A stretch of DNA of 64,000 nt from Rhizopus arrhizus (lineage: Eukaryota > Mucoromycota > Mucoromycetes > Mucorales > Rhizopodaceae): positions 620,001 through 684,000 of the forward strand of contig JAKZZE010000011.1 of NCBI GenBank assembly GCA_024220505.1, written 5' to 3'. Of the stretch, positions 10,205-21,654 are shown piece by piece (the stretch's first letter is position 1; every line of letters starts with the position of its first letter). The position numbers and the translations under genes are program-made. The notes beneath the pieces are model-generated. The model saw only the letters and a program-made list of their open reading frames with translations, did not search any database and was not told where the DNA came from.

Positions 10205-13118
10205 TTTTACATACACACTAAGATAAAAAATCTGAATCCAAGTTTATGAAAGTCTGCTATGCGTTATTGTAGCTTCATTTTCATTGCCCCATTACTTTGA
10301 GGAATTACTAATAATAAATAAAGAATAAGTCAATATAAAAAAAGCTTGAAAGATATAAAAGCATCATTATAAGACTGATTTTTATTTGTACTTATGAATG
10401 ATGACGAAGCAAAGCGGCTATATTATATTGTTGATATATATAGCAAGTTTTTTTATGACTACTCCAGTTGTATTGACGAAGTCAAAACCAAAAAACAACA
10501 GAAACGTTTAATACCATGGATTTCCCTTGCTTATCCCTCTTCGCCAAAGAAGCAATAGATAATCGGAATCCCAATTGCACGTCCTGCTTCCAAACAATTA
10601 ATATGGAGTACATGAGATCAAAGTGAAAATATTCGTCATAATACTAGTTTTTTTTATAGGATCTTTTAATGATTTTCTAATACATGATTGGAGAGCCAAA
10701 CATGATGACGATGCTTGAAATAGCGACGATTACGATACTACAAACAAAGCATAATGTCCTTACAATAATTGTGAGTTTGGATGGCCTATGCACTAGTACG
10801 AATATACATCGTACTGTTCAAAACAATGACATGTATACATCATAAATTAGACCATAATTACTATTTGAGTATGTACAAAGAATGCTAACAACTTTACCAC
10901 TCAAGCGCAATCCTTCACTTGATGCGATTGTTCGTTTCTGCGAATGATGAACCACATCCAGGCAGCCAATTCCTTTTTATTTATAGTGTTCCCTCCACAT
11001 TGTTATGTTCCTTTAAGTAATTGATTCGGTAGTTAAATAAAATGTGAGGTTAATTGACCAAATTTGAGCAATTGGGTTGAAATATGTTTATTCATTTTTT
11101 CACAAAATTGTTTACAAAAACCCATTATACAGCTTTCAAGGCTGTCATCTGCTTTAAATCCATGATTTTTGATACTAGCCTAAACTTTTAACTAGAACAC
11201 CTCAATAGGTGAATAGGGTGGAAGGTACAGACATCTATCGTCTCTTTCTTCAATCAAATTTAGAATGACAGCAGATATACAAATAGAAGCGCTGTCTACC
11301 ATAAGGTAATATCCCCGTGATTTCTCGTTAAAATAAAAGATAATAAAGTTCGACAAGTCTAAGAAAATATATTCTTTGCTTAATGCGGTTATGTCTTGTA
11401 TTTGTATCCTTTTCATAAAGGCTTGGTTAAATCATTCACGGTATATTTTAATAAACTATAGCTGAATTTTGACTATAGACAAAGCCTTATAGATGTCTGC
11501 CTATAGTAATTCAAGTGAACTGTTGACATTTGCTCCTTAAGTTTGGTCTTTTTTTCATGTATATTTCATTTTTGCAGGAACTATATAAAGAAAAATTGTA
11601 TTGAATTAAAGAAGTAGAATTAGTCGTGATCAAATAATAAAGAAAAGGGTGTTCAGGTCTTTATAAAGCATTTATTATTCTGATTTTTGTAATTTGAAGA
11701 TAAGGTTTATTTAAAATTAGAATATAGTAATGAGTTTAACTGGTGTGTTTATAATTATACAGTTTAATGTCCCTGTGAGAACTTTACAGTCTACATCAAA
11801 CAAAGATACTAGATGTCGATTACTTAAACCTGTAATATAATCGAACTTTGATAGAAACATTAAAATGGTCTGTTTTATTATTGTGAATGTTTATTGGTGT
11901 ATTATAAGGCTTTATAGTATAAAAATTCAAAAAGTTTATTAGAGCTTTGTTTGCTCTTCCAAAAAAAAAATTCAAATAATAGAAGGATTTACATAGTCTT
12001 GAATCAAGAAGGTTTGATTTGTAGGAGTTTACTTAGAATATATTCTGATTATGTTTAGAGAAGCCTTTATACAATTAGTATTCAGTAAGAATTTAATCCA
12101 TGGTCTGTGAGTATAAGCTATATAAATCATATCTGGTTATAATGTTACTGAATAAATGATATTTTGTACGTTTTATAAAAAATACCGCTCAATTCCACCA
12201 TTGAAAATAAAGGACTGAATTTGCATTGAATCTATCGATGGCAAATTTGGCACGTAAAACAAAGCTTGCAAGAATCATAAAAAAGCTTTTGGTTCGATCT
12301 AAAAGTTTGTAGAATTAATTTCATCAAGAAACCCCCCCCCCAAAAACCATGAATAAACTACATATTTATTTTAAATGTAATAAGACAGATGCATTTCGCT
12401 CTAGATATTTGATGATAGTCGAATACCAGGATATCTAGTAATTGTGCTTCATCACGGCTATAATTATACAAAATTTTCTTTTTACGGACAAGCAATTGCG
12501 TTCCTATTTTTAAACGATGAAGACATTTCAACTCATTAATGAAAAAAGAATTAAAAATAAAAGAAAGTCATGTTTCATAACAGTTCAGACAGCTTCTTTT
12601 CTTAAAACCACGAACCTTTTGACTTGTTCGTGATAAGTAAAATGATATATTCTAATGTACTTTGCCGCTTATATTACATTTCTACCCCACTATCTAAACA
12701 AGGTATGTAGTAGATAAGGAGACCTGTTTAAATCTATTCTTGTTCTCTCGGTCTAACGGCTGTTTGTCAAACATACAAGACGCAGCAAAGAAGTCATGTT
12801 GGCTCTGAATAAATATAAGTTCATTTATGGATGTAGAATGGACACGAAATGTAGACTTTCAATTCGACTCGAAATACTAATTTATTTACTTAAAACCAGC
12901 AATTTGATAGAGAAGTTTGTTTGCACCTCATTTTGTTATTCTTTGTTTTTTTTTTTTATGTACTTGTGAATTTCATTTTGATAGATTCCAGTTTAGCTTA
13001 ATTCCTTTTTAATAATACATACACAGAGAGTCTTTTGAGCTTTAATAAAATTTTGAAAACAATATGTATAAAACTATGTTGTACAGATCAGTAATAATCT
13101 CGCACTATATAAGCAAAT
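10205..13118. other. Unique 2.9-kb spacer of the inverted repeat
   Basis: Sequence from 10205 to 13118 is not repeated in the window. Apart from a Tc1/mariner relic near 11.0-11.4 kb no gene is seen. It contains a C9 run near 12332. No terminal repeats of a mobile element were found at its edges. Confidence 0.7.
11044..11416 (-). pseudogene. Tc1/mariner (DDE) transposase relic
   Basis: Reading leftwards, the frame gives YYLMVDSASICIS, RCLYLPPYSPIEVF and then, past a TAG at 11194-11192, LKV*ASIKNHGFKADDSL. This matches the second-Asp and third-acidic region of Tc1-type transposases (VMDNA...YLPPYSPELNPIEVFW). Three or four residues (ELNP) are missing, the Trp after the Glu is a stop codon, and another stop follows. 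The N-terminal catalytic and DNA-binding parts are not recognisable. Confidence 0.65.
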
Positions 13119-14222
13119 GAGTCAGGATACTGGAGAGCCCCTCTTACAACAATGAATGACGCTAATTATCTCCTTCTTTAGCTTGAGTGTGTTATACGCA
13201 TTGAAATAAAAGGGGACATGTTGTATTTTTTTAATTTGTGCGTGCGTTATTACAATTGTAGAAATATATGCTTTATTTGACTTGCTTGGTGTTCATATGA
13301 AAAAGATTTCCCGAGCTCAAACGGCTAACAAACCTAATGCTCTTACTATTTGACTCTACTTTTTTTTTTTTTATTTTAAAAAAGAAAAAAATCGAATAAA
13401 ATAATATAAAAAATAATGGTAAAGACGTGTAAAACGAGTTATAAAGTAATCCCTAGGAAAAATACTATAAAGAGAATAAAAAATAAAAGAGTTTACCGAG
13501 CGTATGGATTCTTTTCTGTTAACTAAAAGGAGGAAAGGGTATCCTAAAACATAGAAAATACGTGTGTATATAGGATAGAATGAGGCATGTTTAGCACAAT
13601 ATAAAGCTAATGACATAATGACAAACATAAGACAACCTCGTATGTGCTTGTGCTTGTGCTTGTGCTTGTGTACAGGTTCTGTACAACCGAAGATCCTTTA
13701 AGGATAAAGCAAAGCAAGAACAAAGACCAATCAAATCAAATCAAAATGGTAAATTCAATATTTTAACCGTTTCATTATTTCATTGCTTGTATCACCGTTC
13801 AACAAAAAGACACTCTATGTTCTACTAAATAAATAGAAGAAAAAAAAAATCAGCGTAATAATAAAGCTAAATATATATAAATAAATATATATATATATAT
13901 ATATATATAAAGGAAATACACAATGTTACTGTTTAGGATTCAGTTGATTTAATAATTACCACATTAGTCTGTGTTTCATTTTGCAATGTGGGAGTTGCAC
14001 TGTTAATTCTTTGTTTTATATACATTTTATTTTCCAAATGTAGGTAAATAGTACCAAATAAAGAAATAATATACCTTTATCAGCTTATGAGATATCTTAC
14101 AAGAAAAAAAAAAAAAAAAAAAGGTTGCTTGATAAACCAATCTTTCATATCTTTCAATATATGCACATGTCTATGAATCTTTTGTGTCTGTGTGTCTGTG
14201 TGTCTGTATTATATGCGTGTAT
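13119..14222. other. Upstream region of protease copy 2 inside the repeat arm
   Basis: Mirror of 9111-10204, with a T13 run (13360-13372), (TA)12 (13886-13909), an A19 run (14104-14122) and the same GCTTGT-type hexamer repeat. No supported gene. Confidence 0.6.
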
Positions 14223-14267
14223 ATATATATATAAGCAACCCTTTTTTTTTTTTTTTTTTTTTTTTTT
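14223..14267 (+). promoter_or_regulatory. Core promoter of protease copy 2
   Basis: TATATATAAG at about 14223-14234 lies some 80 nt upstream of the ATG at 14313. It is followed by a 26-nt T tract at 14242-14267. It is identical to the copy 1 promoter. Confidence 0.4.
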
Positions 14268-14312
14268 ATCATTATCACAACCAATTAAACAAAACTCTCC
14301 TTTTCTCATCTA

Positions 14313-15567
14313 ATGAAGTTCACTTTGATCTCTTCCTGTGTGGCTCTTGCCTGTATGGCACTTGCCGTTGAAGCTGCCCCTAGTGGTAAAAAGATCAATG
14401 TTCCTTTGAGCAAGAATGCCAATTACAAGCCTAATGCTAAGCGTGCTATTGAAAAGGCCAATGCCAAGTATGCCAGATTTAGATCCTCCTCCTCTTCTTC
14501 TTCTTCTGGAAGTGCCGGCACTGAAAGCTCTGGTTCTGTTCCTGTTACTGACGATGGTAACGATGTTGAATACTATGGTGAAGTCACTGTTGGTACACCT
14601 GGTATCAAGCTTAAGCTTGACTTTGACACTGGTTCTTCCGATCTTTGGTTTGGTAAGTTCTATATATATGCATGGTGCAAGGATAGTCCAAACTGACCAT
14701 TTCATACGAATATTTACAGCTTCTACTTTGTGTACTAACTGTGGTAGCTCTCAAACCAAGTACGACCCCAATCAATCCAGCACCTATGCCAAGGATGGTC
14801 GTACCTGGTCCATCTCCTATGGTGACGGATCTAGTGCCAGTGGTATCTTGGGTAAAGACACTGTTAACTTGGGTGGCTTGAAGATCAAGAACCAAATCAT
14901 TGAATTGGCTAAACGTGAAGCCTCCAGCTTCTCCAGCGGTCCCTCTGATGGTCTTCTCGGCCTTGGCTTTGATACCATTACGACCGTCAGTGGTGTCCAG
15001 ACCCCTATGGACAACTTGATCAGTCAAGGTTTAATCAGCAACCCTGTGTTTGGTGTTTACCTTGGTAAGGAAAGCAACGGTGGTGGAGGTGAGTATATCT
15101 TTGGTGGTTATGACTCTTCCAAGTTTAGTGGTGATTTGACCACCATCGATGTTGACAACTCTAACGGTTGGTATGGCATCACGATCGATGGTACCTCTAT
15201 TAGTGGCTCTCAAGTCTCTGACTCCTTCAGCGCCATCCTTGACACTGGAACCACTCTCTTGATTCTTCCTAGCAATGTTGCTTCCTCTGTCGCTCAAGCT
15301 TACAATGCCAATGACAATGGTGACGGTACCTACACCATCAGTTGTGATACCTCTGAGCTTCAACCTCTTGTATTCACCATTGGCGGCTCTACCTTCGAGG
15401 TCCCTACTGATTCTCTTATCTTTGAACAAGATGGTAACACATGCGTTGCTGGTTTCGGCTATGGTGAAGATGACTTTGCTATCTTTGGTGATGTCTTCTT
15501 GAAGAACAACTATGTTGTCTTTAACCCTCAAGTCCCTCAAGTCCAGATTGCACCCATCTCCAATTAA
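14313..15567 (+). CDS. Secreted aspartic protease, rhizopuspepsin type (copy 2)
   Basis: Exon 1 is 14313-14652, intron 14653-14719, exon 2 14720-15567 (stop TAA), giving 395 aa. The splice joins DLWF to ASTLCTNC through a split Ala codon, as expected for pepsins. Signal peptide, propeptide, D105 (DTGSS) and D288 (DTGTT) are all present, and there is no lesion. The 127-codon unspliced frame that overlaps exon 1 is only intron read-through. This gene is convergent with the eS24 gene (16161-16977). Its 3' flank is shared with copy 1 for 128 nt after the stop and then diverges abruptly. Both copies look functional. Confidence 0.95.
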
Positions 15568-15695
15568 GTTATCTCTTGATACTACTCATCTAATTGCTTA
15601 TTTATTTGCTTGTTTACTTATTTGCTGCGTCTCAAAGAATAAAAATAAAATAGTGTCTCGATCACTTGTCTTATTTGAATGTAGGCCCTTTTTTT

Positions 15696-16160
15696 ATCAC
15701 CTTATAAATATTTTAAAGATTGAAAAGTAATTTACACATCTGCGTCAAAACATCCTCTTGGAAAGTGGATTTTGCTTAATGTCTTGGTCTGATGCTTTGT
15801 ACTGTATTACAGAGAGTAAAGAGGACTCATTAAGTACATATTTGAGTAATATGGATGCAAATTAAACAATTTATGCAAATTAACCTAATCAGAAAGCATA
15901 TATACAACAGCTACGTGGTCTTCAGTTTCAAAGCATATAATAATCCAACAGCGAAGTTTTATATTGCTGTTTAAATTAATTAAATTAATAAACCATCAAT
16001 TAAATTGATGCAAGTTTTCCTTCTTTCGTCTTCGCACTGAATTTAACACATTCTTTTTTCTCTCTTTTACAAAAAAATTAAATAGTCAACATATTTTGTT
16101 TGTTTTTAATAATAAATTTTAATGAGAACAAAAAGTTTCCAATAAATTTCAGGATGTTGT
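15696..16160. other. Intergenic between convergent genes
   Basis: About 465 nt between the repeat-arm edge and the eS24 stop. It contains an AT-rich imperfect inverted repeat (ttaattaaattaa / caattaaattg, about 15974-16010). No gene is seen. Confidence 0.5.
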
Positions 16161-16977
16161 TTATTCCTTTCTGACCTTCTTGGTCTTCTTGACACCACGG
16201 AACTTCTTTTCACGGTTCTTCTTTTCCTTACGTTGCTTACGACCACCCTTGGGAGGTTCAGCAAGACCGTAGCGAACGAGACGGTACCTGGGCTCAAACT
16301 TCTTGAGGGCTTCCAAGTTATCATAGATCAAGGCAAAGCCAGTGGTCTTTCCACCACCAAAGTGGGTCTTGAAACCAAAAACGGAAACAACTTCCTTTTC
16401 AGCCTTGTACATCTTGGCGATCTTGGCGCGGAGTTCGTCCTTGGAGACGTTGGCAAGTCCAGGGTGAATGACATCAACAACCATTTGCTTACGTTGGAGC
16501 AAGCGGTTGGTGAGGAACTTACGAGTGCGAATGGTGACAGTCGAAGCGTCGGCCTAAAAAAGTAAAGGGTAATCGTTAGCCTTTATGTAGAAATAGTCTA
16601 GATCAAAAGAGTGAGAGAAAAGAGAAAGTTGCAAATGGTTGGACATTTTCCTTTTTTTAATTCATCTGTCATTAAGCTCATTGAATATCTAATAATCTAT
16701 CATATGCTTTGTATCCCGCCTATTCCGCATCCATCCATCCATCCATCTATATGTTTAGTGGTCGCTGTTTATTCTATTTTGTATGATCTCTTTATTGATA
16801 CTGTTGCTTTCAATTCTAGACTCAAGTAACTATTTTACAAAAAAATCTATCCAACGGTATGAATCATCCATCCATCCATCCATCCATCCATCTTTATCCA
16901 TCTATTCTACTGATCCCTTTTTGTTTCTTTCTTTTTCTCTCACTCTTCTTTATTTTCTTGTTTCTATTACGCACCAT
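16161..16977 (-). CDS. RPS24: 40S ribosomal protein eS24
   Basis: The main exon is 16553-16161, starting [19 protein letters not shown] after an AG acceptor and running through [26 protein letters not shown] and a Lys/Arg-rich tail. This is the full eS24 family sequence, about 131 aa. The frame at the acceptor lacks only the initiator Met. The best candidate is ATG|GTGCGT at 16977-16975, giving a start-codon-only first exon and an intron of about 420 nt (16974-16554). The intron holds two TCCA microsatellites (about 16731-16748 and 16866-16891). The exon 1 position is inferred, and the product is certain. Confidence 0.9.
16731..16891. repeat. Two (TCCA)n microsatellites
   Basis: (CATC)n/(TCCA)n tracts at about 16731-16748 and 16866-16891 lie inside the presumed long first intron of eS24. 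They are simple-sequence repeats and nothing more is claimed. Confidence 0.8.
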
Positions 16978-17182
16978 TGTGAATTTGAAGAGTTAAAGAG
17001 AAGGATCTTGAATTTGCTTACTACGTTTGTGTATACACTCTATTTTTCTGACTCAGGAACCAATTAAATCACCGACCTTTTTTTGATTCTTCCATACATG
17101 CACATTTAGATTATGCACATATTCATTTTATTTTATTTTTAAGGAGAATATATCACACAAAAAGAATATTTACAAAGAAAAA

Positions 17183-18170
17183 TTAGTGATGATGGGGTTC
17201 TTTCAAAGCGATAGCAGCCATTAAACCAATGCCGAACAGCATAGCCGTCAATTCTTTCAATGATTGAGATATACTTTTTTTATCATTGAGTAACTCTGGA
17301 AGGACACCCACAGTAGCGATGTAAATAAATCCTCCAGCAGTAACAGGAATGGCTAAATCGCTCCACATCATATCCGTACCCAGCAATCCACCGCGTTGAC
17401 GTTTTTGTTGATCCAATAGATGCAATGCCATTTCTTCAATAAAAATCCCAATCAAGGTACCAATATAAGCACCAACCGCTGTTGTGAATTGAGCGGCCAT
17501 GGCCCGCTTTTTGCTGAATCCCGATTTTAATAGAATAGCATAATCACTTACTTCATGAGGGATTTCGTGGAAAAAGACAGCGACGGTTGTGGTTGCACCG
17601 ACTGCAGGAGATGCGTAAAATGATGCAGCCATGGCAATCCCGTCCGTTAAATTATGTGTAAAATCAGCCAAGAGATTGAGATAGGTACTTGCTTGTATTT
17701 TTGGGCTCATCTTCTTTGGTTTGGCCTTTGCTTTGTCTTCTTGATTGTGATGATGGTGATGGTGTTGCTCATTTCCGTATAATGTTCTCACCATCTTATC
17801 TGATGCGTAAAAGATGAATAACCCCGCAAATAGACTGATGCCGACCAGTATACTTTTATGTTCATTATGTTGTGAATGATTATCATGTTGATGATGGTTG
17901 GAACTGAAAGCATGAGGTAATAGATGAATAAAGACATCACCCAATAAACTTCCTATAAGAAAAATATCATTTAGCTCACACAGAAAAACATAATATATAT
18001 ATCGTACCAATAGCAAAGTGAACAAGAGTATTCAAAGTAGTGGGTTTAATGTTTGGAGGTACAAAATAAAGTAATATGTTTGGTATAATCGAAACATATG
18101 AAGTCGCTAATAACGAGTTCATCATTGCATTTCCTGGGAATAAGAAGGCAAAAATAGTTTGTCTTGACAT
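17183..18170 (-). CDS. ZIP-family zinc transporter, KE4/SLC39A7-like
   Basis: Exon 1 is 18170-18008, intron 18007-17953 (55 nt), exon 2 17952-17183, giving 310 aa. The protein carries the two ZIP signature helices, FTHNLTDGIAMAASF (HNLTDG at 154-159) and FFHEIPHEVSDYAIL (HEIPHE at 183-188). The latter is characteristic of the LIV-1/KE4 subfamily. Two His-rich loops (around 74-87 and 118-123) and a HHH C terminus are probable zinc-binding segments. KE4-type members move zinc from the secretory pathway into the cytosol, so an ER or Golgi location is likely by analogy. It is upstream of eS24 on the same strand but independent. Confidence 0.9.
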
Positions 18171-18335
18171 CTTTTTTTAAACAAGAAGAAAAAGAAAAGT
18201 ACAATTTTATGTTGCATTGTTTTTTTTTTTTTTTTTTTTTTTTTTCTCGATTTACTTTCTCCGTTTTAAGGGGAGAGGCTTGGGTCATTTTTACCCGTTT
18301 TTTTTGTGTTTCAAATAAATTACGTTCTTTATTAG

Positions 18336-18470
18336 TGTTTCCAATAAGTAATGACACAGCCAATCAAAATCAATGTCACTGGTCAATTAAGAATCATGTC
18401 ACTGGTTAATTAGAACAATGTCATTGGTTGACCAAAATTGATGTCACTAGCCAATCAAAATCAATGTCAT
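18336..18470. repeat. Tandem array of about 23-nt CCAAT-containing units
   Basis: Six degenerate units of 22-24 nt are seen, of the form CCAATCAAAATCAATGTCACT with variants starting TCAATTA, TTAATTA and TTGACC. It is followed near 18497-18511 by AATCACG-T-CGTGATT, a short hairpin. The array lies between the ZIP gene start and the Tc1-like ORF, so it could be a subterminal repeat of the transposon or a promoter element. No matching array was found on the transposon 3' side. Confidence 0.7.
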
Positions 18471-18594
18471 ATTTTAGAAATGGTCACTTGCTTAGAAATC
18501 ACGTCGTGATTCTTAGCACCTGAAAAAATATAAAAAGAAAGCGAGTATTTTTTTTTCTCCTGGTTTTTTCTTTTTCAAATCTCTACAATTCAAG

Positions 18595-19848
18595 ATGAGT
18601 ACAAAATTTTTATATGAAGATGGACATGGGAATGTTGTTGATGAGAATGGTGGTCCTAAGCCCATGGACTACATTGTTGATCAGAATGAATTTTTTGTTG
18701 AGACTATTGCTATTCATACAGAGTACTTGGGAAATGCAATCCCTAATGAATCTTTTCTAACTTGCCCAATGTTGTCAGAAAAGCCAAAAATTGATGATGT
18801 TCGTATGAAGGACGCAAAACCAAAACGAGACTATGTGCGTTATACAGTTCAGGATAAAGTTAGTTTTTCGAACTGAAGATTGAAAAATGTATGACTGCAT
18901 CAGCTGCAGCAAAACAGTTGGGCATTCACCCTCGAACAGCTTATAGATGGATCAGCCAGTATAATATGTGCCCTGACAGTATTTTTGATAACTATAAAAA
19001 AGTAGGTCGTAATTGTATCTTAAGTGAAGAGCATAAAACAACTGTCATCGACTTCATTGATGCTAATCCCTCTGCTACTGTTGTTGAAGTGACTGAGCAT
19101 TTATTAAAGCGATTTCATGATCTTAAAGTATCACGCAGCACAGTTAATAACTTTATGAGACGTGAGTGCAACCTTTCGTTGAAAAAAGCAGATTTTCATT
19201 CTATTGAGAGAAACAGTCCAGCAAAGATTGAGGAGCGATGCAATTGGGGTTTCTAATTGGGAACGAACAGACATGAACTTCTTGACGAATTGCGTATTTC
19301 TTGATGAGTCTGCTTTCGACATCAACATGAAGCGCTCAAGAGCCTGGTCCAAAAAAGGTACCCAAGCTATTGTTACCCGACCTACAACGAGAGCAAATAC
19401 AACGTCTATATTGGGCGCTATCTCTGCTGCAGGTTTGATTGCAGTCGGTGTGAAGAAACCAAGACCTGTAAAGAAGAGAAAGGCTGAAGGATACATAAGC
19501 TCAGGAACTATAACAGGCCATTACATCAGTTTCTTAAAAACGACTCTCGATGAAATGGACAAGCACCCACATATGAAAGGCCACTACATAGTCATGGACA
19601 ATGCACCCATTCACACGCATGAAAGCATAAAGAAGTATATTGAGTATCGAGGATATAAATGTGTGTATTTTCCTACTTACTCCCCTGAGCTTAATCCAAT
19701 TGAACAATTCTGGGCAGTAGCAAAGAGTAAGGTTAAGCGTCATAGATTTTTGCAGGAAGACACTTTGTCCAAGAGGATCACCGAAGCCTGCAACAATGTG
19801 AAGCAAAGTCATTTTAAAGGGTTCGTCTCGCATTCTTACCAGTGTTAG
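18595..19848 (+). mobile_element. Tc1/mariner-type transposase gene (DD34E), two homopolymer frameshifts
   Basis: Three frames together make one transposase: 18595-18876, 18891-19256 and 19204-19848. Domains in order are an acidic N terminus, a helix-turn-helix (AAKQLGIHPRTAYRWISQY), a second HTH-like segment, and a DDE core. The core has FLDESAFD, VMDNAPIH and LNPIEQFW, with exactly 34 residues between the second Asp and the Glu. The first break, near 18860, is consistent with loss of one T in a T run. The second, near 19244, is consistent with one extra G in a G run. All three catalytic residues remain. The indels may be real decay or sequencing error in homopolymers. Confidence 0.85.
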
Positions 19849-20512
19849 GATAAATGTCGAAACAGACAACCTTTGTAATAACCCAAACAAACAAACAAAT
19901 CAAACAAACATAAAAAAAAAAAAAAAAAAAAAAAACTCGTAAAACTTCTTTCTAGAAATCAACCATGAGTATCGTGAGCATGTTCTATGAGCATCGTGAG
20001 CATCGTGAGCATGTTTGTTGTATTTTGATTCGTTGTAGATTCTCTGGCATCATTGGATGAGATTCATGTGAAAGGTTGGATATCTCCTCTTAATGCTGTT
20101 GTATAGGTAGAGATGTAGGGGTCAAAGTAGGATACTTTTAGATCTGTTTTTTATTCTCTGGAAAGAAAGATGTTTTTCAATGTTTTGATTATTGTATTAA
20201 TTACAGTATATATGAGATTCTAATCGGAGACTATCTGAGATTTATATGAGTTTAACTTCAACCGATATATATGATATTTTCAATGCTTATATACGACAAA
20301 TGCCAACCTTTTACATAAAACACTCATTGACTACTCACTGACTTGTTTACCTGTCCCTACTATCTTTATATTTTTTTTTGTTTTATATTTTTTACTGTAT
20401 ATACAACCGTGAGGAAACAACCAAAGTACTTCGTTTATTGACTAATGAAAAAAATGATGGGATATATGTGAGGAGATAAAAGGATATAAGATCAAAGGGA
20501 GGGTAAAGAGTG
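19849..20512. other. Intergenic with small repeats
   Basis: It holds (CAAA)n, an A tract (about 19912-19935) and a GAGCATCGT tandem repeat (about 19974-20012). No gene is seen. No terminal inverted repeat of the upstream transposon could be matched. Confidence 0.5.
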
Positions 20513-21141
20513 TTATTGCTTAGCTCGATGATACGCGTTCTTCATGACCTCATAGTTGGTGTAATGCGTAATGATACCATGGCTTCGTCCTTCCTTCCAG
20601 CAATCATGCCAGTTCATACGGCGTCCGTTCAAGGCTACCTTAAACTCATCTACGAATTTGATGAGCTGATCTTTGCGTTTTTGAGAGTTGATCTCGTTGT
20701 GAGTTGTGTCGTTGGTCAAATTGTACTTAGGCACTTCAGGTTTGTACATGGGTGTTACTGCACGGTTGCCGTCCATTGCCTCGTCGAATTTCCTCTTCAT
20801 TTTGATGCAGTAGGCTTCACCATCCTCAGAATATGTCACGGCACGATTTGGATTCGATGGGATCTCCTTGGTGATTTTCTTGAACTGCTGCCCCATCTCG
20901 TTCAATGCAGTAATTGCTGGCTCAAAGCCATCGCCATCTCGGACGTCACAGGGGAAGATGTTCATTGCCAAGCGGTACAAAGATTAAATTGTCTCGTCGT
21001 CCTTGTGCTCTGTGTCGATGATACTGAGCTTGCCTGCAATAATGAAGTGAGCAAGTGCTGCTAAAGGTGGCAGTTTGTCATCTTTGTCAATCAAAGGCTG
21101 AATGGTGTCTTTCGTAATCATAATGAAGTCGTCAGCAAAGG
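20513..21141 (-). pseudogene. PD-(D/E)XK nuclease-like family, disrupted copy B
   Basis: Reading leftwards from about 21141: FADDFIMITKDTIQPLID, then ALAHFIIAGKLSIID, DDETI, a TAA at 20986-20984, SLYRLAMNIFP, and a C-terminal module MNWHDCW...YTNYEVMKNAYHRAK. It aligns across its whole length with copy A (5936-7290: ALAHFLIEGKSALIN, DDQTIQTLYRIA, MDWEQCF...SVKAAYFRYK). The stop replaces the Gln of copy A, so CAA-to-TAA is likely. The N-terminal nuclease-like part present in copy A is not recognised upstream, where a Tc1 relic begins. The downstream 155-codon frame has no ATG at its beginning. Confidence 0.65.
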
Positions 21142-21243
21142 TCTAATGTATACCTTTAGAATGATAGCGGCCTAACATATAAGTTAAAGTCCATAACTGC
21201 GTAGCTACACGGTATCAGTGTAAGGTATATAAATTATTTTTAT

Positions 21244-21465
21244 GCTCAAAGCCAGGACTTAAATTATATAAAGCATGTTTGGCATCAGCTTAAACTTAAT
21301 CTGCCACCACATGAAGTCAGAGCAAGAGGTGTCAGAAAACTTTAGCAACATGTGGATGTAGAGTGAAATAAGCTCAATGCAAATGCTTGCAAGAGGTATA
21401 TCAATAGTATGCCAGCCAAAGTAGAAGCAGTTATTAAAGCAAAGGGAAGATATACAAAATATTAA
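21244..21465 (+). pseudogene. Tc1-type transposase C-terminal relic
   Basis: The frame gives DLNYIKHVWHQLKLNLP...MPAKVEAVIKAKGRYTKY and then TAA. This is the C terminus of a Tc1-class transposase (usual form: DLNPIEHVW...MPRRVEAVIKAKGGYTKY). The catalytic Glu is Lys (codon 21271-21273). Two positions expected to be Trp are stops, TAG at 21343-21345 and TGA at 21364-21366. It differs in subfamily from the 18.6-kb element. Confidence 0.8.
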
Positions 21466-21654
21466 GTAAACATAGCGAATTTTGATAAATCATCAATGGC
21501 TTTTTTTATGGCTGTTTTTCCTTTTTAAATTTTTTTACATGAGATACAGTCAATCTCTATAATGCATTATATGCACTTTTCCTTTCGTAGTTAGCTTATG
21601 TGATATCAAAGCTCTGGCTAAAATAAAAAGATATGAAGACAAATCGAACAGAGG

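Larger units (their letters stand above)
13119..15695. repeat. Right arm of the large inverted repeat
   Basis: This is the reverse complement of 7625-10204 with two microsatellite length differences only. The inner boundary is 13119 (left partner 10204) and the outer boundary 15695 (left partner 7625). Spot checks of both coding and noncoding blocks agree base for base. Confidence 0.95.

Noticed and set aside
12240..12320. Possible tRNA suggested by GGTTCGATCT near 12290
   Set aside because: There is no A box, acceptor stem or anticodon arm around it.
14310..15540. Antisense ORFs of 65-169 codons across both protease copies
   Set aside because: They are shadows of the codon-biased protease frame and mirror each other only because of the inverted repeat.
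18336..18470. CRISPR-like array
   Set aside because: The units are degenerate, contiguous and lack unique spacers. The host is a eukaryote.
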